From: an uncultured Clostridia bacterium
GTDB lineage: Bacteria; Bacillota; Clostridia; Christensenellales; UBA1242
Assembly: GCA_934754495.1 (NCBI GenBank)
Contig: CAKVHW010000006.1
Coordinates: 1 to 64,000 of the forward strand
Direction of reading: 5' to 3'
DNA length: 64,000 nt
In this document: in pieces, positions 47,084-55,722 of the stretch
How the letters are laid out: each line of letters begins with the position of its first letter
Position numbering within the stretch: the stretch's first letter is position 1
Made by a program: the position numbers and the translations under genes
The notes under the pieces: generated by a model
What the model saw: the letters and a program-made list of their open reading frames with translations, nothing else
Database searches by the model: none
Told to the model about the DNA's origin: nothing

Positions 47084-49045
47084 TTATTTGTCTTTCAATA
47101 ACTTATTAGCAATATCGCATATGTTTTTGACATCAAATCCATATTTTTCACTCAAATCACTACCTTTACCAGACATTCCAAAGCAATCCATACCAATTTT
47201 CATTCCAACATTTACATATTTATCCCACCCAAAAGTAGACCCGGCTTCAATACTAATCTTTTTAACAGTTTCGGGCAAAATATTATTTTTGTATTTTTCA
47301 GTTTGCTTATCAAATATTTTCATACAAGGCATGGAAACAACTCTTACGCCAAAACCTTTCTTTTCAAGTTTTTCAGCACTAGCAATTGCAAGTGAAACTT
47401 CAGACCCAGTAGCGACAAATATTAGGTCAAGCTTTTCTTTTTCTTGTTTTATTATATAAGCACCCTTAATTGCACCATCAAAACTCGATGTCAACATTGG
47501 CAATTTTTGTCTTGTCAATATCATTGCAGATGGACATGTATTCTTGTATGCCATATAATAACAAGCACAGGTTTCAGTAAAATCACAAGGTCTAAATACA
47601 TTTATATTAGGCATTGCTCTTAATGTTACAAGCTGTTCAACAGGTTGATGTGTTGGGCCATCTTCCCCAACCATATAACTATCATGAGTGAATATATAAT
47701 TCACCGGCAAGTCCATTAAAGCACTCATTCTTATACCATTTTTCATATAATCACTAAAGGCAAAGAATGTGCTGCAAAATGGCCTAAACCCATACAACGC
47801 AAGACCATTACTAATTGCCGACATGCCAAATTCCCTAATGCCATAATTTATGTCACGGTTTTTCATGGAGTCATTAACAACTTCTTTATTTATTCTAGCC
47901 TTTGTACTACTAGCCACATCAGCCGTTCCACCAACAACACAAGAATAATTCCTTGCAATTTCTTTTAAAATTTCACCGCCCCATTCTCTGGTTGAAGCAT
48001 CAGTTTTTTCAGATTTAAAACCTTTTAATATTTCATAAAGGTTATCAAAATTAGGATTTAAGAAGTTTTGAATCTCATCATAAACATTTTTGCAATTCTT
48101 CTTATAAAATTTTACTCTTTCATCAAAAATAGCCTTTATCTTGTCATATCTCTTCTTACAATCTTTAAAGTGTTTTTTTACATCATCTTCATACTTAAAA
48201 GGCTGACATGTAATATTTAGTTTGTCTTTCAAATATGCAATCCCTTGCGTTCCTAATGGTGTACCATGCACCTTGCATTGCCCTTCAATTTCACTGCCAT
48301 AGCCGATTTTGGTGTTTAAGATAACAAAAACTGGCTTTTCCTTAGAAAGTTTAGCAGACGATATAGCATCATCTATTTGCCTCACATTGTTTCCGTCTTC
48401 CACTTCCAACACATCATAACCTAATGCCTGCATGTATTTTTTAACATCAACATCATAAACTCTTGAAATATTGCCATCAATTGTAATTTTATTACGGTCA
48501 TAAAAAACAATAAGTTTGTTTAGTTTTAATGCACCGGCAAGCGATAAGGCTTCATACGAAACACCTTCCATCATACAACCATCACCAGCAATACAATAGG
48601 TGTAATTGTCAAAAAACTTGCATTCATCAATATTAAATCTTTCAGCCATCATCTTTTCTGCAAGTGCCAGTCCTACCGCTTCAGCAACCCCTTGCCCTAA
48701 AGGACCAGCCGAACAATCAACACCAGGTGTAATACCAATTTCTGGGTGTCCAGGTGTTATAGAACCAAGTTTTCTAAACTCTTTTAGATCTTTTTCAGAT
48801 ATTTTATAACCAACCGCACTAAGTGTCGCATATAAAATACTACTTGCGTGTCCGGCAGATAAAACAAGTCTATCACGCATTACATTATTAGGCTCCGAAG
48901 GCACAACATTCATATGTTTCGTATAAAGAACATATATAAGTGGTGCAATATCCAAAGCAATCCCTGGGTGACCAGAATTTGCCAATTCTATCATATTTAC
49001 CGCAGTAAAACGCAAAGAGTTTATTGATTTTTCATCTATTTTCAT
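47084..49045 (-). CDS. tkt: Transketolase
   Basis: Transketolase moves two-carbon units between sugar phosphates in the pentose phosphate pathway with thiamine diphosphate. The 653 residues are the usual length. Visible landmarks are NSGHPGIALDIAPL, the catalytic-region DRLVLSAGHAS, GHPEIGITPGVDCSAGPLGQG, the diphosphate site GDGCMMEGVSYEALSLAG...YDRNKITIDG, and in the second half RDINYGIREFGMSA and THDSYMVGEDGPTHQPVEQL. Its ATG overlaps the stop of the upstream shikimate-kinase-like gene (ATGA), so the two are translationally coupled. GGAG lies 8 nt upstream. The enzyme supplies erythrose 4-phosphate, a shikimate precursor, which fits that neighbour's origin. Confidence 0.97.
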   Translation of the reverse strand: MKIDEKSINSLRFTAVNMIELANSGHPGIALDIAPLIYVLYTKHMNVVPSEPNNVMRDRLVLSAGHASSILYATLSAVGYKISEKDLKEFRKLGSITPGHPEIGITPGVDCSAGPLGQGVAEAVGLALAEKMMAERFNIDECKFFDNYTYCIAGDGCMMEGVSYEALSLAGALKLNKLIVFYDRNKITIDGNISRVYDVDVKKYMQALGYDVLEVEDGNNVRQIDDAISSAKLSKEKPVFVILNTKIGYGSEIEGQCKVHGTPLGTQGIAYLKDKLNITCQPFKYEDDVKKHFKDCKKRYDKIKAIFDERVKFYKKNCKNVYDEIQNFLNPNFDNLYEILKGFKSEKTDASTREWGGEILKEIARNYSCVVGGTADVASSTKARINKEVVNDSMKNRDINYGIREFGMSAISNGLALYGFRPFCSTFFAFSDYMKNGIRMSALMDLPVNYIFTHDSYMVGEDGPTHQPVEQLVTLRAMPNINVFRPCDFTETCACYYMAYKNTCPSAMILTRQKLPMLTSSFDGAIKGAYIIKQEKEKLDLIFVATGSEVSLAIASAEKLEKKGFGVRVVSMPCMKIFDKQTEKYKNNILPETVKKISIEAGSTFGWDKYVNVGMKIGMDCFGMSGKGSDLSEKYGFDVKNICDIANKLLKDK

Positions 49046-49542
49046 TTTTCAATCTCCATCAACTTTGTTTTAATTTTATTTACAATCTCAGAAATATCTA
49101 AGTTATCACATTTCACAACAAGATCAGCATATTTTTTGCACAGCCTGTCTCTAATAGGTGTTAAATCAGACCTTAGTTTAATGTCTGCTCTTCTAAAGCC
49201 ATATGTAGAATACAACTTCTCAAGATTTGCCTTATCAAGCATAACATAAATGCAATATGCCTGTTTTTTCACCAAATCCAAATTCTGTTTGTCATTAAAA
49301 AGCGAATAATCACAGGCACACATGGTGTTTTCAAAGCCAGATGCACGCTTAACAGCACTATGCTCAAGTTTTTTTACATAATCCTTCCCGCAAAGTTCTT
49401 CCGCTTTAGCCACATCAAGAATTTCATATTCTACTAATGCATCAATGTCTACAAAAAACATTCCCAGTTCGCTTGCAAGAGTTTTTGCAACATCAACTGA
49501 AAAATTTTTTACTAAACTAAAAACACACAAATTCTGACGCAC
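49042..49542 (-). CDS. Shikimate-kinase-fold protein without P-loop (probable pseudoenzyme)
   Basis: The 166 residues follow the shikimate kinase layout: LASELGMFFVDIDALVEYEI matches the LA..LG..F.D.D..IE block with both Asp kept, CGKDYVKKLEHSAV matches GE..FR..E, then IYVMLDKA, and a C-terminal IRDRLCKKYADLVV matching R.PLY...AD..V. The ATP-binding GxxGxGKS loop is replaced by SLVKNFSVDVAK, and the conserved GGG of the substrate site by ACD. Phosphate transfer by the known mechanism is therefore unlikely. The start is GTG 49542 after AAGGAGG. It is first in an operon with tkt, overlapping by 4 nt. A role as regulator or scaffold is possible; a divergent nucleotide kinase is the alternative reading. 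Confidence 0.75.
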   Translation of the reverse strand: MRQNLCVFSLVKNFSVDVAKTLASELGMFFVDIDALVEYEILDVAKAEELCGKDYVKKLEHSAVKRASGFENTMCACDYSLFNDKQNLDLVKKQAYCIYVMLDKANLEKLYSTYGFRRADIKLRSDLTPIRDRLCKKYADLVVKCDNLDISEIVNKIKTKLMEIEK

Positions 49543-49562
49543 TACCTTTCCTCCTTAAGTAT

Positions 49563-49591
49563 ATTATACTTTAATAAAAAGAATTTAACAA
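49563..49591 (-). promoter_or_regulatory. Promoter of the kinase-like gene and tkt
   Basis: TTGTTA (49586-49591), a 17-bp spacer and TATAAT (49563-49568) on the - strand, about 20 bp before the GTG start. Confidence 0.7.
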
Positions 49592-49671
49592 ATAATAAAA
49601 AAACATATAATTAAATATCTTGACGAACAACAAAAACAAATTATTGCATATTTATTCAATATTATGAATTT

Positions 49672-50802
49672 TTATTTTTTAGATTTTGTTTTCTTTTTCT
49701 TTGTGTATTTTTTAGCCTTTGGAACAAATACAAACACAGTGGCTACGCCAGCAATTATTATCACAACTATATACCAATCCACAAAAGCAAAACTTGACAT
49801 TCTATCAACTAATAGTACCGCAAAGTCATTTCCTGCTTCAACATGGTATACTATATTTCCATCATCAAGATTGTTTAAAAATCCAGAGTACGTGTGTTTT
49901 CCATATGCTTCATCATAATTTGCAAGCCTTGTTAAAACATCGCTAGATGGGTGACCATAAGAGTTTTTACCAACTTGCGCAACCACATACTCGGGTTGAA
50001 TTTGAGCCAAAAACTCCGCACTTGTACTATATTTACTACCATGATGACCCAATTTTAACAAGTCAACATCAGGCAATGTGTAGTTAGCCATACTCTCTGC
50101 TTCTTCATTACTAGACGCATCACCGGTAAGACATACAAGTTTTTCATTATCAGACACAACCATTATAGGACTAAAATCATTTACTTCATCAACAGTTAAA
50201 TCTACTGGCGCATAAAAGTTAATTTTAATTCCATCACCAATATCAATAATATCTCCCGCCTTAAAAAATTCAGTTGCAATAGCATTTGATTTTAATAAAT
50301 TTACCACATTTGTATACAACTCTATTTTACTAGTTGGTAGTTTTAACCCCTCAGTTGCAGTCTCACTTTCATTAAAAATATAAGGTCTAAAGAACTTGTT
50401 TATTGTATAATTATGCAAAATCATCGCCATGTTGCCACAATGGTCAGCATCGCTGTGAGTTAGTAGAACATAATCAAACACCCTATCATATCCTTTAAAG
50501 AAAACATTGTTTAAATATGTACGTAAGTTGCTCTCGCCCTTAATTGGTCCCGCATCAACAAGCATTGTTTTGCCATTAGAAAACCGCATGGCTATTGCAT
50601 CGCCCTGTCCAACATCTATAAAATGTATTTCAAAATCAGTTGCTGAATCAAGCGCACTAGTATTTGGTTTTAGCCTAAAAAACACTTCAAGTCGTGAACT
50701 GAAAAATAACGTCACACATAATACAACCATTAAAATTGCATATGCAACATACAAGAATATCTTTTTACTCTTTTTATTATTACTTTCTTTTTCTTTCGCC
50801 AT
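49672..50802 (-). CDS. Membrane-anchored ComEC/Rec2-type metallo-beta-lactamase-fold protein
   Basis: This is the MBL-fold part found in ComEC without the competence channel. Metal ligands are intact: FIDVGQGDAIAMRF, the strand end LVDAG, THSDADH (HxxxDH type), CLTGDAS and LGHHGSK. A membrane helix lies at residues 15-34 and a second near 335-358 (WYIVVIIIAGVATVFVFV), followed by a lysine-rich tail, so the domain should sit outside with both ends inside. Such proteins act on DNA or on phosphodiester or wall-linked substrates; the substrate here is unknown. Length 376. AAAGGTGG lies 10 nt before ATG 50802. No competence genes are nearby. It is followed by a low-complexity A+T region without a clear terminator. 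Confidence 0.88.
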   Translation of the reverse strand: MAKEKESNNKKSKKIFLYVAYAILMVVLCVTLFFSSRLEVFFRLKPNTSALDSATDFEIHFIDVGQGDAIAMRFSNGKTMLVDAGPIKGESNLRTYLNNVFFKGYDRVFDYVLLTHSDADHCGNMAMILHNYTINKFFRPYIFNESETATEGLKLPTSKIELYTNVVNLLKSNAIATEFFKAGDIIDIGDGIKINFYAPVDLTVDEVNDFSPIMVVSDNEKLVCLTGDASSNEEAESMANYTLPDVDLLKLGHHGSKYSTSAEFLAQIQPEYVVAQVGKNSYGHPSSDVLTRLANYDEAYGKHTYSGFLNNLDDGNIVYHVEAGNDFAVLLVDRMSSFAFVDWYIVVIIIAGVATVFVFVPKAKKYTKKKKTKSKK

Positions 50803-50883
50803 AAAAATAATGCCACCTTTATTATTTTATACTATAATAGCATATTTTCGTGCTTTTATAAAAACAATAAACTTAAGAAAAAC

Positions 50884-50917
50884 AAAAAAAGGACCTAAAG
50901 GTTTTTCCCTTTAAGTC
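50884..50917 (-). terminator. Rho-independent terminator of the coiled-coil gene
   Basis: A 10-bp stem GACTTAAAGG/CCTTTAGGTC (50891-50901 with 50908-50917, one G-T pair) is followed by seven T on the - strand. Confidence 0.9.
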
Positions 50918-50930
50918 GTTTTTTTTACGC

Positions 50931-52382
50931 CTACTTATCCTCTTCGCCGTTGTGTTCATACCAATCTAGGGCTTCTTGAACACTTGCAATGTCTTCTGTT
51001 AGACGTTGAACTTGCTTTGTTAGTAATTGATTATTCTTTTCTAGAATTGGGTATCTATCTTTGTTTTGTCCAATCACTTGTAAGCAAGAATCTACACTTT
51101 CTTTAAGTTCTTTTAATTTCTTAACATTTTCGTCAATCTTAGCCTTTTTATCGTCACTTAGTTTAACCTTTTTATTAACACCATAAGTATTAACTTTTTG
51201 GTTAACAACAAGCGCTTCTTGACGTCTTAACTTAACTTCATCACGTTCATAAGTTTTATAAACTTTTTGCAATGGCAAGAAGTCTTTTTTGTTTAATTTA
51301 AGTTCTGCTTGAACTTCTTTAAGTTCTTTTTCCAAAACTTCCAATCTATTTTCATAGTATTGTTTTTTAAATCTAGGCTTTTCAATAACAACTTCTTTAA
51401 CTTCTTCAGTCACTGTTGGCTCTTCTGTTGAATTAAGCTTTTTAGTCTCAACGGTAACTACAGTTTTCTTTTTTAATTTTTTGTCTTTATCTTCTTTGGT
51501 CTTATTTGCAATCTTGTTTGCATTTCTTTTAATAGAACTTAATCTTTGATTCATTCTAGCAATGTTTGCAAGTTTACGTTTTTCATCTTCTTCGTCTTTC
51601 TTATCAACTTCTACGACAACTGGTTCTTTGTCTTTAAGTTCTTGTACTGCTTTCAATAATTCTTCACGATCTTTAGTTCTTAATTCTTCAAGTTCTGCAA
51701 CTTTCTTTTCAAGCTCTTGTCTTTCTTGTTCAAGACGTTTTAATTCTTCGTTTTCTTCAGGAGCAGGTTCAACAACAACAGGCTCTTCAACAACTTCTTG
51801 TTGTGGTTCTGCTTCTTGAACAGGTTCTTCAACTACTTGATCATCAAGATTTTCTTCAGGTGTTTCATCATCTTTAAACTTGAATACCTTTTTACTCTTA
51901 ACATCAGCTTCATCGTTTAATTCTGCAATTGCTTGTTTTGCGACATCTTCAGCAATCTTAGTGATATCTTCATCACTGTTTTCTTCGTCGCCTTCATTAT
52001 TGGCAAACAAAGTGTTTTCATCTTCAAGTTTGTTTTGAAGTGCTTGTTGTTCGGCAACAGCCTTATTGAAATCTACGGCATTAACAACACCATCTTCTGG
52101 TGCAACATAAGGATCATTATTTTCTTGTTGATCATTATACACAACATCACTATTTTCTGTTGTTTCTGCTGGATTTTCTTCTGCAACATAATTTACATCG
52201 GTCTTTTCTTCGGTCTTATCGCCTTTTCTATTGAAGAAAATACCTTGGTGTCCGTCTGCAGACGCCAAAATTAGGTCTACTACTAAAATAATAACAAAAG
52301 ACCCAAATATAATAATACCTGCCACGCCCAAGATGTTTAAAATTGTGTTCAATACTGCTGAACTACCCAAAAAGTGTACCAT
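50931..52382 (-). CDS. Membrane-anchored acidic coiled-coil protein
   Basis: No family is recognised. About 483 residues. An N-terminal membrane segment (about residues 8-42, LNILGVAGIIIFGSFVIILVV) is followed by a long acidic, probably disordered part rich in Glu, Asp, Val and Pro (residues 50-210). A coiled coil (LKRLEQERQELEKKVAELEE and on) and a basic/acidic helical C-terminus (ELKEVQAELKLNKKDFLPLQ) complete it. The topology resembles cytoplasmic scaffold proteins such as EzrA-like or DivIVA-like factors, but without sequence match. GGGAGG lies 6 nt before ATG 52382; an in-frame TTG at 52397 would overlap that site. It lies downstream of ssrA on the same strand. Confidence 0.85.
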   Translation of the reverse strand: MVHFLGSSAVLNTILNILGVAGIIIFGSFVIILVVDLILASADGHQGIFFNRKGDKTEEKTDVNYVAEENPAETTENSDVVYNDQQENNDPYVAPEDGVVNAVDFNKAVAEQQALQNKLEDENTLFANNEGDEENSDEDITKIAEDVAKQAIAELNDEADVKSKKVFKFKDDETPEENLDDQVVEEPVQEAEPQQEVVEEPVVVEPAPEENEELKRLEQERQELEKKVAELEELRTKDREELLKAVQELKDKEPVVVEVDKKDEEDEKRKLANIARMNQRLSSIKRNANKIANKTKEDKDKKLKKKTVVTVETKKLNSTEEPTVTEEVKEVVIEKPRFKKQYYENRLEVLEKELKEVQAELKLNKKDFLPLQKVYKTYERDEVKLRRQEALVVNQKVNTYGVNKKVKLSDDKKAKIDENVKKLKELKESVDSCLQVIGQNKDRYPILEKNNQLLTKQVQRLTEDIASVQEALDWYEHNGEEDK

Positions 52383-52460
52383 TTTAATCCTCCCCAAAAA
52401 ACGTACAAATTTTATTTAATTAATAATTTAAAGTATTTATATGCTTCCATTTTAATTAAT

Positions 52461-52810
52461 TGGTGGAAGCGGTGGGAGTTGAACCCACGTCCGAAAAAGA
52501 ACCAATAAGTTTGTCTACATATATAGTTATTTTTAAAATCCATAATACCCTAAAAAATAACAAAACAAAATACTATGTTCCCAAATAAAATACTCATAAT
52601 TTTCTTGGGATAAAAATTACAAGTTTCCCACTAAATGATGCCTATTTAAAACCCGTGGGCAAATTTTAATAGACAAGCCGCATTAATTAAGCAGCAGCTA
52701 GAACAGAATTATTATCTGCATTTAAAGTTTAATTTTTCGTTTTTACGTAGTCGAAACCTACGATATGCAAAACTTACCCTTTACAATTCCGTCGAAACCA
52801 TTTCGCCCCC
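52461..52810 (-). ncRNA. ssrA: tmRNA (transfer-messenger RNA)
   Basis: tmRNA rescues stalled ribosomes by adding a degradation tag. The 5' end GGGGGCGAAATGGTTTCGAC and the 3' end GTGGGTTCAACTCCCAC, CGCTTCC, A, CCA give the tRNA-like acceptor (GGGGGCG with CGCTTCC, two G-T pairs) and T arm. The CCA is encoded. Total about 350 nt. The tag frame at 52687-52719 reads ADNNSVLAAA and ends TAA. The expected pseudoknot sequences lie downstream of the tag. The 5' end is only 3 nt after the smpB stop codon, so the RNA is likely processed out of an smpB-ssrA transcript. After the CCA, TGGAAGC can pair back with GCTTCCA of the acceptor strand. Confidence 0.96.
52687..52719 (-). CDS. tmRNA tag peptide ADNNSVLAAA
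   Basis: Ten codons from GCA to TAA inside ssrA. The C-terminal LAA-like end is the usual signal for ClpXP-type proteases; three alanines here follow Leu. The resume codon is inferred as GCA by analogy with other clostridial tags that begin AD or AE. Confidence 0.8.
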   Translation of the reverse strand, partial: ADNNSVLAAA

Positions 52811-52813
52811 ATT

Positions 52814-53272
52814 TTATGCTAAACGAGAATAATTTTTAATATCTCTTTTCATTTCTCTTTCAGCATCTTTGAGTTTTAGTGTTTCTTTTTTGTCGTAAGT
52901 ATGTTTACCTTTTACAAGCCCAATTTCAACCTTAACGTTTTTGCCAGAAAAATACATTTTAAGCGGAACAAGAGTAAGCCCCTTTTCCCTAACTTTATCA
53001 GAAAGTTTGTTAATTTCTGATTTTTTTAGCAACAATTTGCGGTCTCTTCGCTCATCTACGGCAAACGATGTAGTTTTATCATAAGTTTTCACATACATGT
53101 TTTTCACAAAAACTTCCTTTTCGGAATTGATTAGAATAAAGGAATCTTTTAAATTCACATTACCTGCCCTAATAGACTTAACCTCTTGCCCAACAAGCAC
53201 AATGCCAGCCTCATAGGTAGATAGAATGTAATAATCATGATATGCTTTTCTGTTTGTTGTTATATTCTCCAT
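52814..53272 (-). CDS. smpB: SmpB, tmRNA-binding protein
   Basis: SmpB delivers tmRNA to stalled ribosomes. The 152 residues show the oligonucleotide-binding barrel (AGIVLVGQEVKSIRAGNVNLKDSF in part), the family GLTLVPLKMYF strand, VEIGLVKGKHTYDKK and the basic C-terminal tail AEREMKRDIKNYSRLA, which sits in the mRNA channel. It lies between rnr and ssrA; its stop codon is 3 nt from the tmRNA 5' end. It has its own promoter at 53286-53313. AAGGTG precedes ATG 53272. Confidence 0.97.
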   Translation of the reverse strand: MENITTNRKAYHDYYILSTYEAGIVLVGQEVKSIRAGNVNLKDSFILINSEKEVFVKNMYVKTYDKTTSFAVDERRDRKLLLKKSEINKLSDKVREKGLTLVPLKMYFSGKNVKVEIGLVKGKHTYDKKETLKLKDAEREMKRDIKNYSRLA

Positions 53273-53285
53273 AAAACTACACCTT

Positions 53286-53313
53286 ATTATACCATATTGT
53301 ATTTTTTTTTCAA
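53286..53313 (-). promoter_or_regulatory. Promoter of smpB-ssrA
   Basis: TTGAAA (53308-53313), a 16-bp spacer and TATAAT (53286-53291) on the - strand, about 15 bp before the smpB start. Confidence 0.75.
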
Positions 53314-53430
53314 TACCTTTTTTAATTTTTTTGCATCAAAAAAACAAAGTTCTCTAACATTAACACGGTTTTATGTCAAAAAACACCACATACATGTCAA
53401 ATTACAATGTTTTTTATATTAATAAATTAA

Positions 53431-55665
53431 TTATATAAGCATAAAATCTACTTCTCTTGACAAAATATCAGCCCTTAACGTCTTAACTTTTACTTTGTCA
53501 CCAAGTTTAAATGAGTGATTTTTGCCCATCAAACAAAATCTGTTTTCTTGATATTCATACTTATCATTTGGCAAGTCTTCAATTTTAACAAGACCTTCAA
53601 CGGTATTATCAAGTTCTACAAATATACCAAAACTTGTAACACTAGATATCGTTCCTTCAAAGTCTTCACCAACATGGTTTCTCATATAGAAAACTCTGTA
53701 CAAGTCATCAACATCACGTTCCACATTTTCTGCATTAACTTCTCTATCGCTAGAATTTACAGAACTAGCCAAAACAAATTGTTTTAATTCAGCAATATTT
53801 TTAAGTCTATTATTAATTGTATCCTTAATAATTCTATGAATTGTAAGGTCAGGATATCTTCTAATTGGTGATGTAAAGTGGCAATAATACTTTAGTGCCA
53901 ATCCAAAGTGCCCAAGACAATCTGGCATGTATTTTGCTTTTTTCATGCTACGTAAGCACACCCTATTAATAACAAATCTATTGTCATTTTTTTCAATAGA
54001 TTTTAACATCTTTTGAATTTGAAGCGGTGTAACATTTTCTACATTTAATTTTGCATCAATGCCTAAACTTTTTGCATACTCAACAAACATTGTAACCTTT
54101 TCAGGTGCTGGTGTTTCGTGAACACGATAAACAAAAGGAATTTTAAGTTTGCAGAAATGTTGTGCCACAACTTCGTTTGCAGCAACCATAAATGCCTCAA
54201 TAAGTTTATGGCTTTCATTTTGTTCACGTTTTGTTACAGTTAAAACATCACCCAAATCATTAAGTGAAATGCTTACTTCTGGAATATCAAATTCAATATA
54301 ACCAGCCTTTTGACGTTGTTCCATAAGTTTTTGAGCCAAAATATTCATATTTTTAAGCATCGAAACAAATGGTTTAAATTCTACCAAGGCTTTTGGGTCG
54401 TCCATCAAAACTGCATGAACTTGTGTGTAAGTAAAACGTTTTTTGCTATTAATTACACTTTCTTTGATGTCATAACCAACTTTATTAAAGTCCTTATCGT
54501 ACTCAATAAGCACCGATAATGCAAGTCTATCAACTCTTTCATTTAACGAACAAATGCCGTTTGAAAGTTCTCTAGGAAGCATTGGCAAAACTCTATTAGG
54601 GAAATATACACTAGTGCCACGCTTAAATGCTTCTTTATCTAGCACACAATTACGTGGGACGTACTCACCAACATCGGCAATATGTACCCCCAAAACCCAG
54701 TTTCCCTTGCTGTTGGTTGTAAGAGAAATTGCGTCATCAATATCACGAGTATCTTCTCCGTCAATAGTCACAATAAGTTCTTTTGTAAGGTCAAGCCTGT
54801 TTTTGTATTGTTTTTTATCTATTTCGGTTGGATAAAGTTCTGCATTTTCCTGAACTTTTTTAGGGAAGTTTTCAAAAAGTTTATAACTCCTAATAATCGC
54901 AAGTTCTTCGGTTTCAATCTTGTTTGGTGCACCAAGCACTTCAGTTACACATCCTTCAGGTGATTTTCTGCCCGAAAAATATCTTTCAATTTTCACAACA
55001 ACCTTGTCGCCATTGTTAGCACCAAGGGTTTTGTTTAGCGGAACATAAATATCTTTTCCAAACTTTACATCATCAGGCTCAACATAAGCACAATTTTTGT
55101 TCATTATAATTTTTCCAACAATCATCTCGTTGCCACGTTCCAAAATTTGTACTACTTTACCTTCTGGTTTTCCAGACTTACTAAATTGTGCATCAACTAC
55201 AACAATGTCGTTGTTAATAGCTCCGTTTAGATCACGTTCGGCAATAAAAACATCGCTTTCGTTAATGTCGGTTGGAATTAAAAAAGCATAGCCCTTAGAA
55301 GTGCTTTGAATCTTACCTTCAATTTTATAGTGCTTTTGAGTTTTTGATTTCTTGCGATCCAACATTTTATATGCAAGATCATAATTATCTTCCACATCAA
55401 CTTCTCTAGTGCGGTGTTCTTTTTTGCTCATTTTTCCACGTTTTGCAAACTTTTCATAGTTTGTTTTATCAGTTTTCACATTATTGTTGGGTAGAACAAC
55501 ACCCTTAACACGCACTTTTCCTTGTGCAACAAGATCGTCTAAAACATCACGAACTTCATCGTAAGGCTTGTTATTCAAAACACAAAGCTGACTAATAATA
55601 AAGCCATATTCTTCGCCGTCCAATCTATTAATTTTTACCTGATTTAGTATTTGATTAGAATCCAT
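53431..55665 (-). CDS. rnr: Ribonuclease R
   Basis: RNase R is a processive 3'-5' exoribonuclease that digests structured RNA and, with SmpB and tmRNA, non-stop mRNA. The 744 residues contain an N-terminal helix-turn-helix part, two cold-shock domains (KIEGKIQSTSKGYAFLIPTD and following), the catalytic RNB domain with TIDGEDTRDIDDAISL carrying the metal-binding Asp residues, GHFGLALKYYCHFTSPIRRYPDL, and a C-terminal S1 domain (GTISSVTSFGIFVELD). The usual Lys-rich C-terminal tail is short or absent. GAGGAG lies 6 nt before ATG 55665. It is downstream of secG, separated by a terminator-like hairpin, and upstream of smpB. Confidence 0.96.
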   Translation of the reverse strand: MDSNQILNQVKINRLDGEEYGFIISQLCVLNNKPYDEVRDVLDDLVAQGKVRVKGVVLPNNNVKTDKTNYEKFAKRGKMSKKEHRTREVDVEDNYDLAYKMLDRKKSKTQKHYKIEGKIQSTSKGYAFLIPTDINESDVFIAERDLNGAINNDIVVVDAQFSKSGKPEGKVVQILERGNEMIVGKIIMNKNCAYVEPDDVKFGKDIYVPLNKTLGANNGDKVVVKIERYFSGRKSPEGCVTEVLGAPNKIETEELAIIRSYKLFENFPKKVQENAELYPTEIDKKQYKNRLDLTKELIVTIDGEDTRDIDDAISLTTNSKGNWVLGVHIADVGEYVPRNCVLDKEAFKRGTSVYFPNRVLPMLPRELSNGICSLNERVDRLALSVLIEYDKDFNKVGYDIKESVINSKKRFTYTQVHAVLMDDPKALVEFKPFVSMLKNMNILAQKLMEQRQKAGYIEFDIPEVSISLNDLGDVLTVTKREQNESHKLIEAFMVAANEVVAQHFCKLKIPFVYRVHETPAPEKVTMFVEYAKSLGIDAKLNVENVTPLQIQKMLKSIEKNDNRFVINRVCLRSMKKAKYMPDCLGHFGLALKYYCHFTSPIRRYPDLTIHRIIKDTINNRLKNIAELKQFVLASSVNSSDREVNAENVERDVDDLYRVFYMRNHVGEDFEGTISSVTSFGIFVELDNTVEGLVKIEDLPNDKYEYQENRFCLMGKNHSFKLGDKVKVKTLRADILSREVDFMLI

Positions 55666-55684
55666 ACATATCTCCTCAAAATAG

Positions 55685-55714
55685 AAAAAAGCTCTTTAAA
55701 ATTAATTAAAGAGC
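55685..55714 (-). terminator. Terminator between secG and rnr
   Basis: A perfect 9-bp stem GCTCTTTAA/TTAAAGAGC with a 6-nt loop, then six T on the - strand. It begins 8 bp past the secG stop and ends 20 bp before rnr, so rnr depends on readthrough unless it has an unseen promoter. Confidence 0.85.
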
Positions 55715-55722
55715 CATATTAC

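Noticed and set aside
53330..53410. Two TTTGACAT direct repeats between rnr and smpB as a CtsR site
   Set aside because: The spacing is about 21 bp and not 3 bp, and the flanks do not match the heptad consensus.
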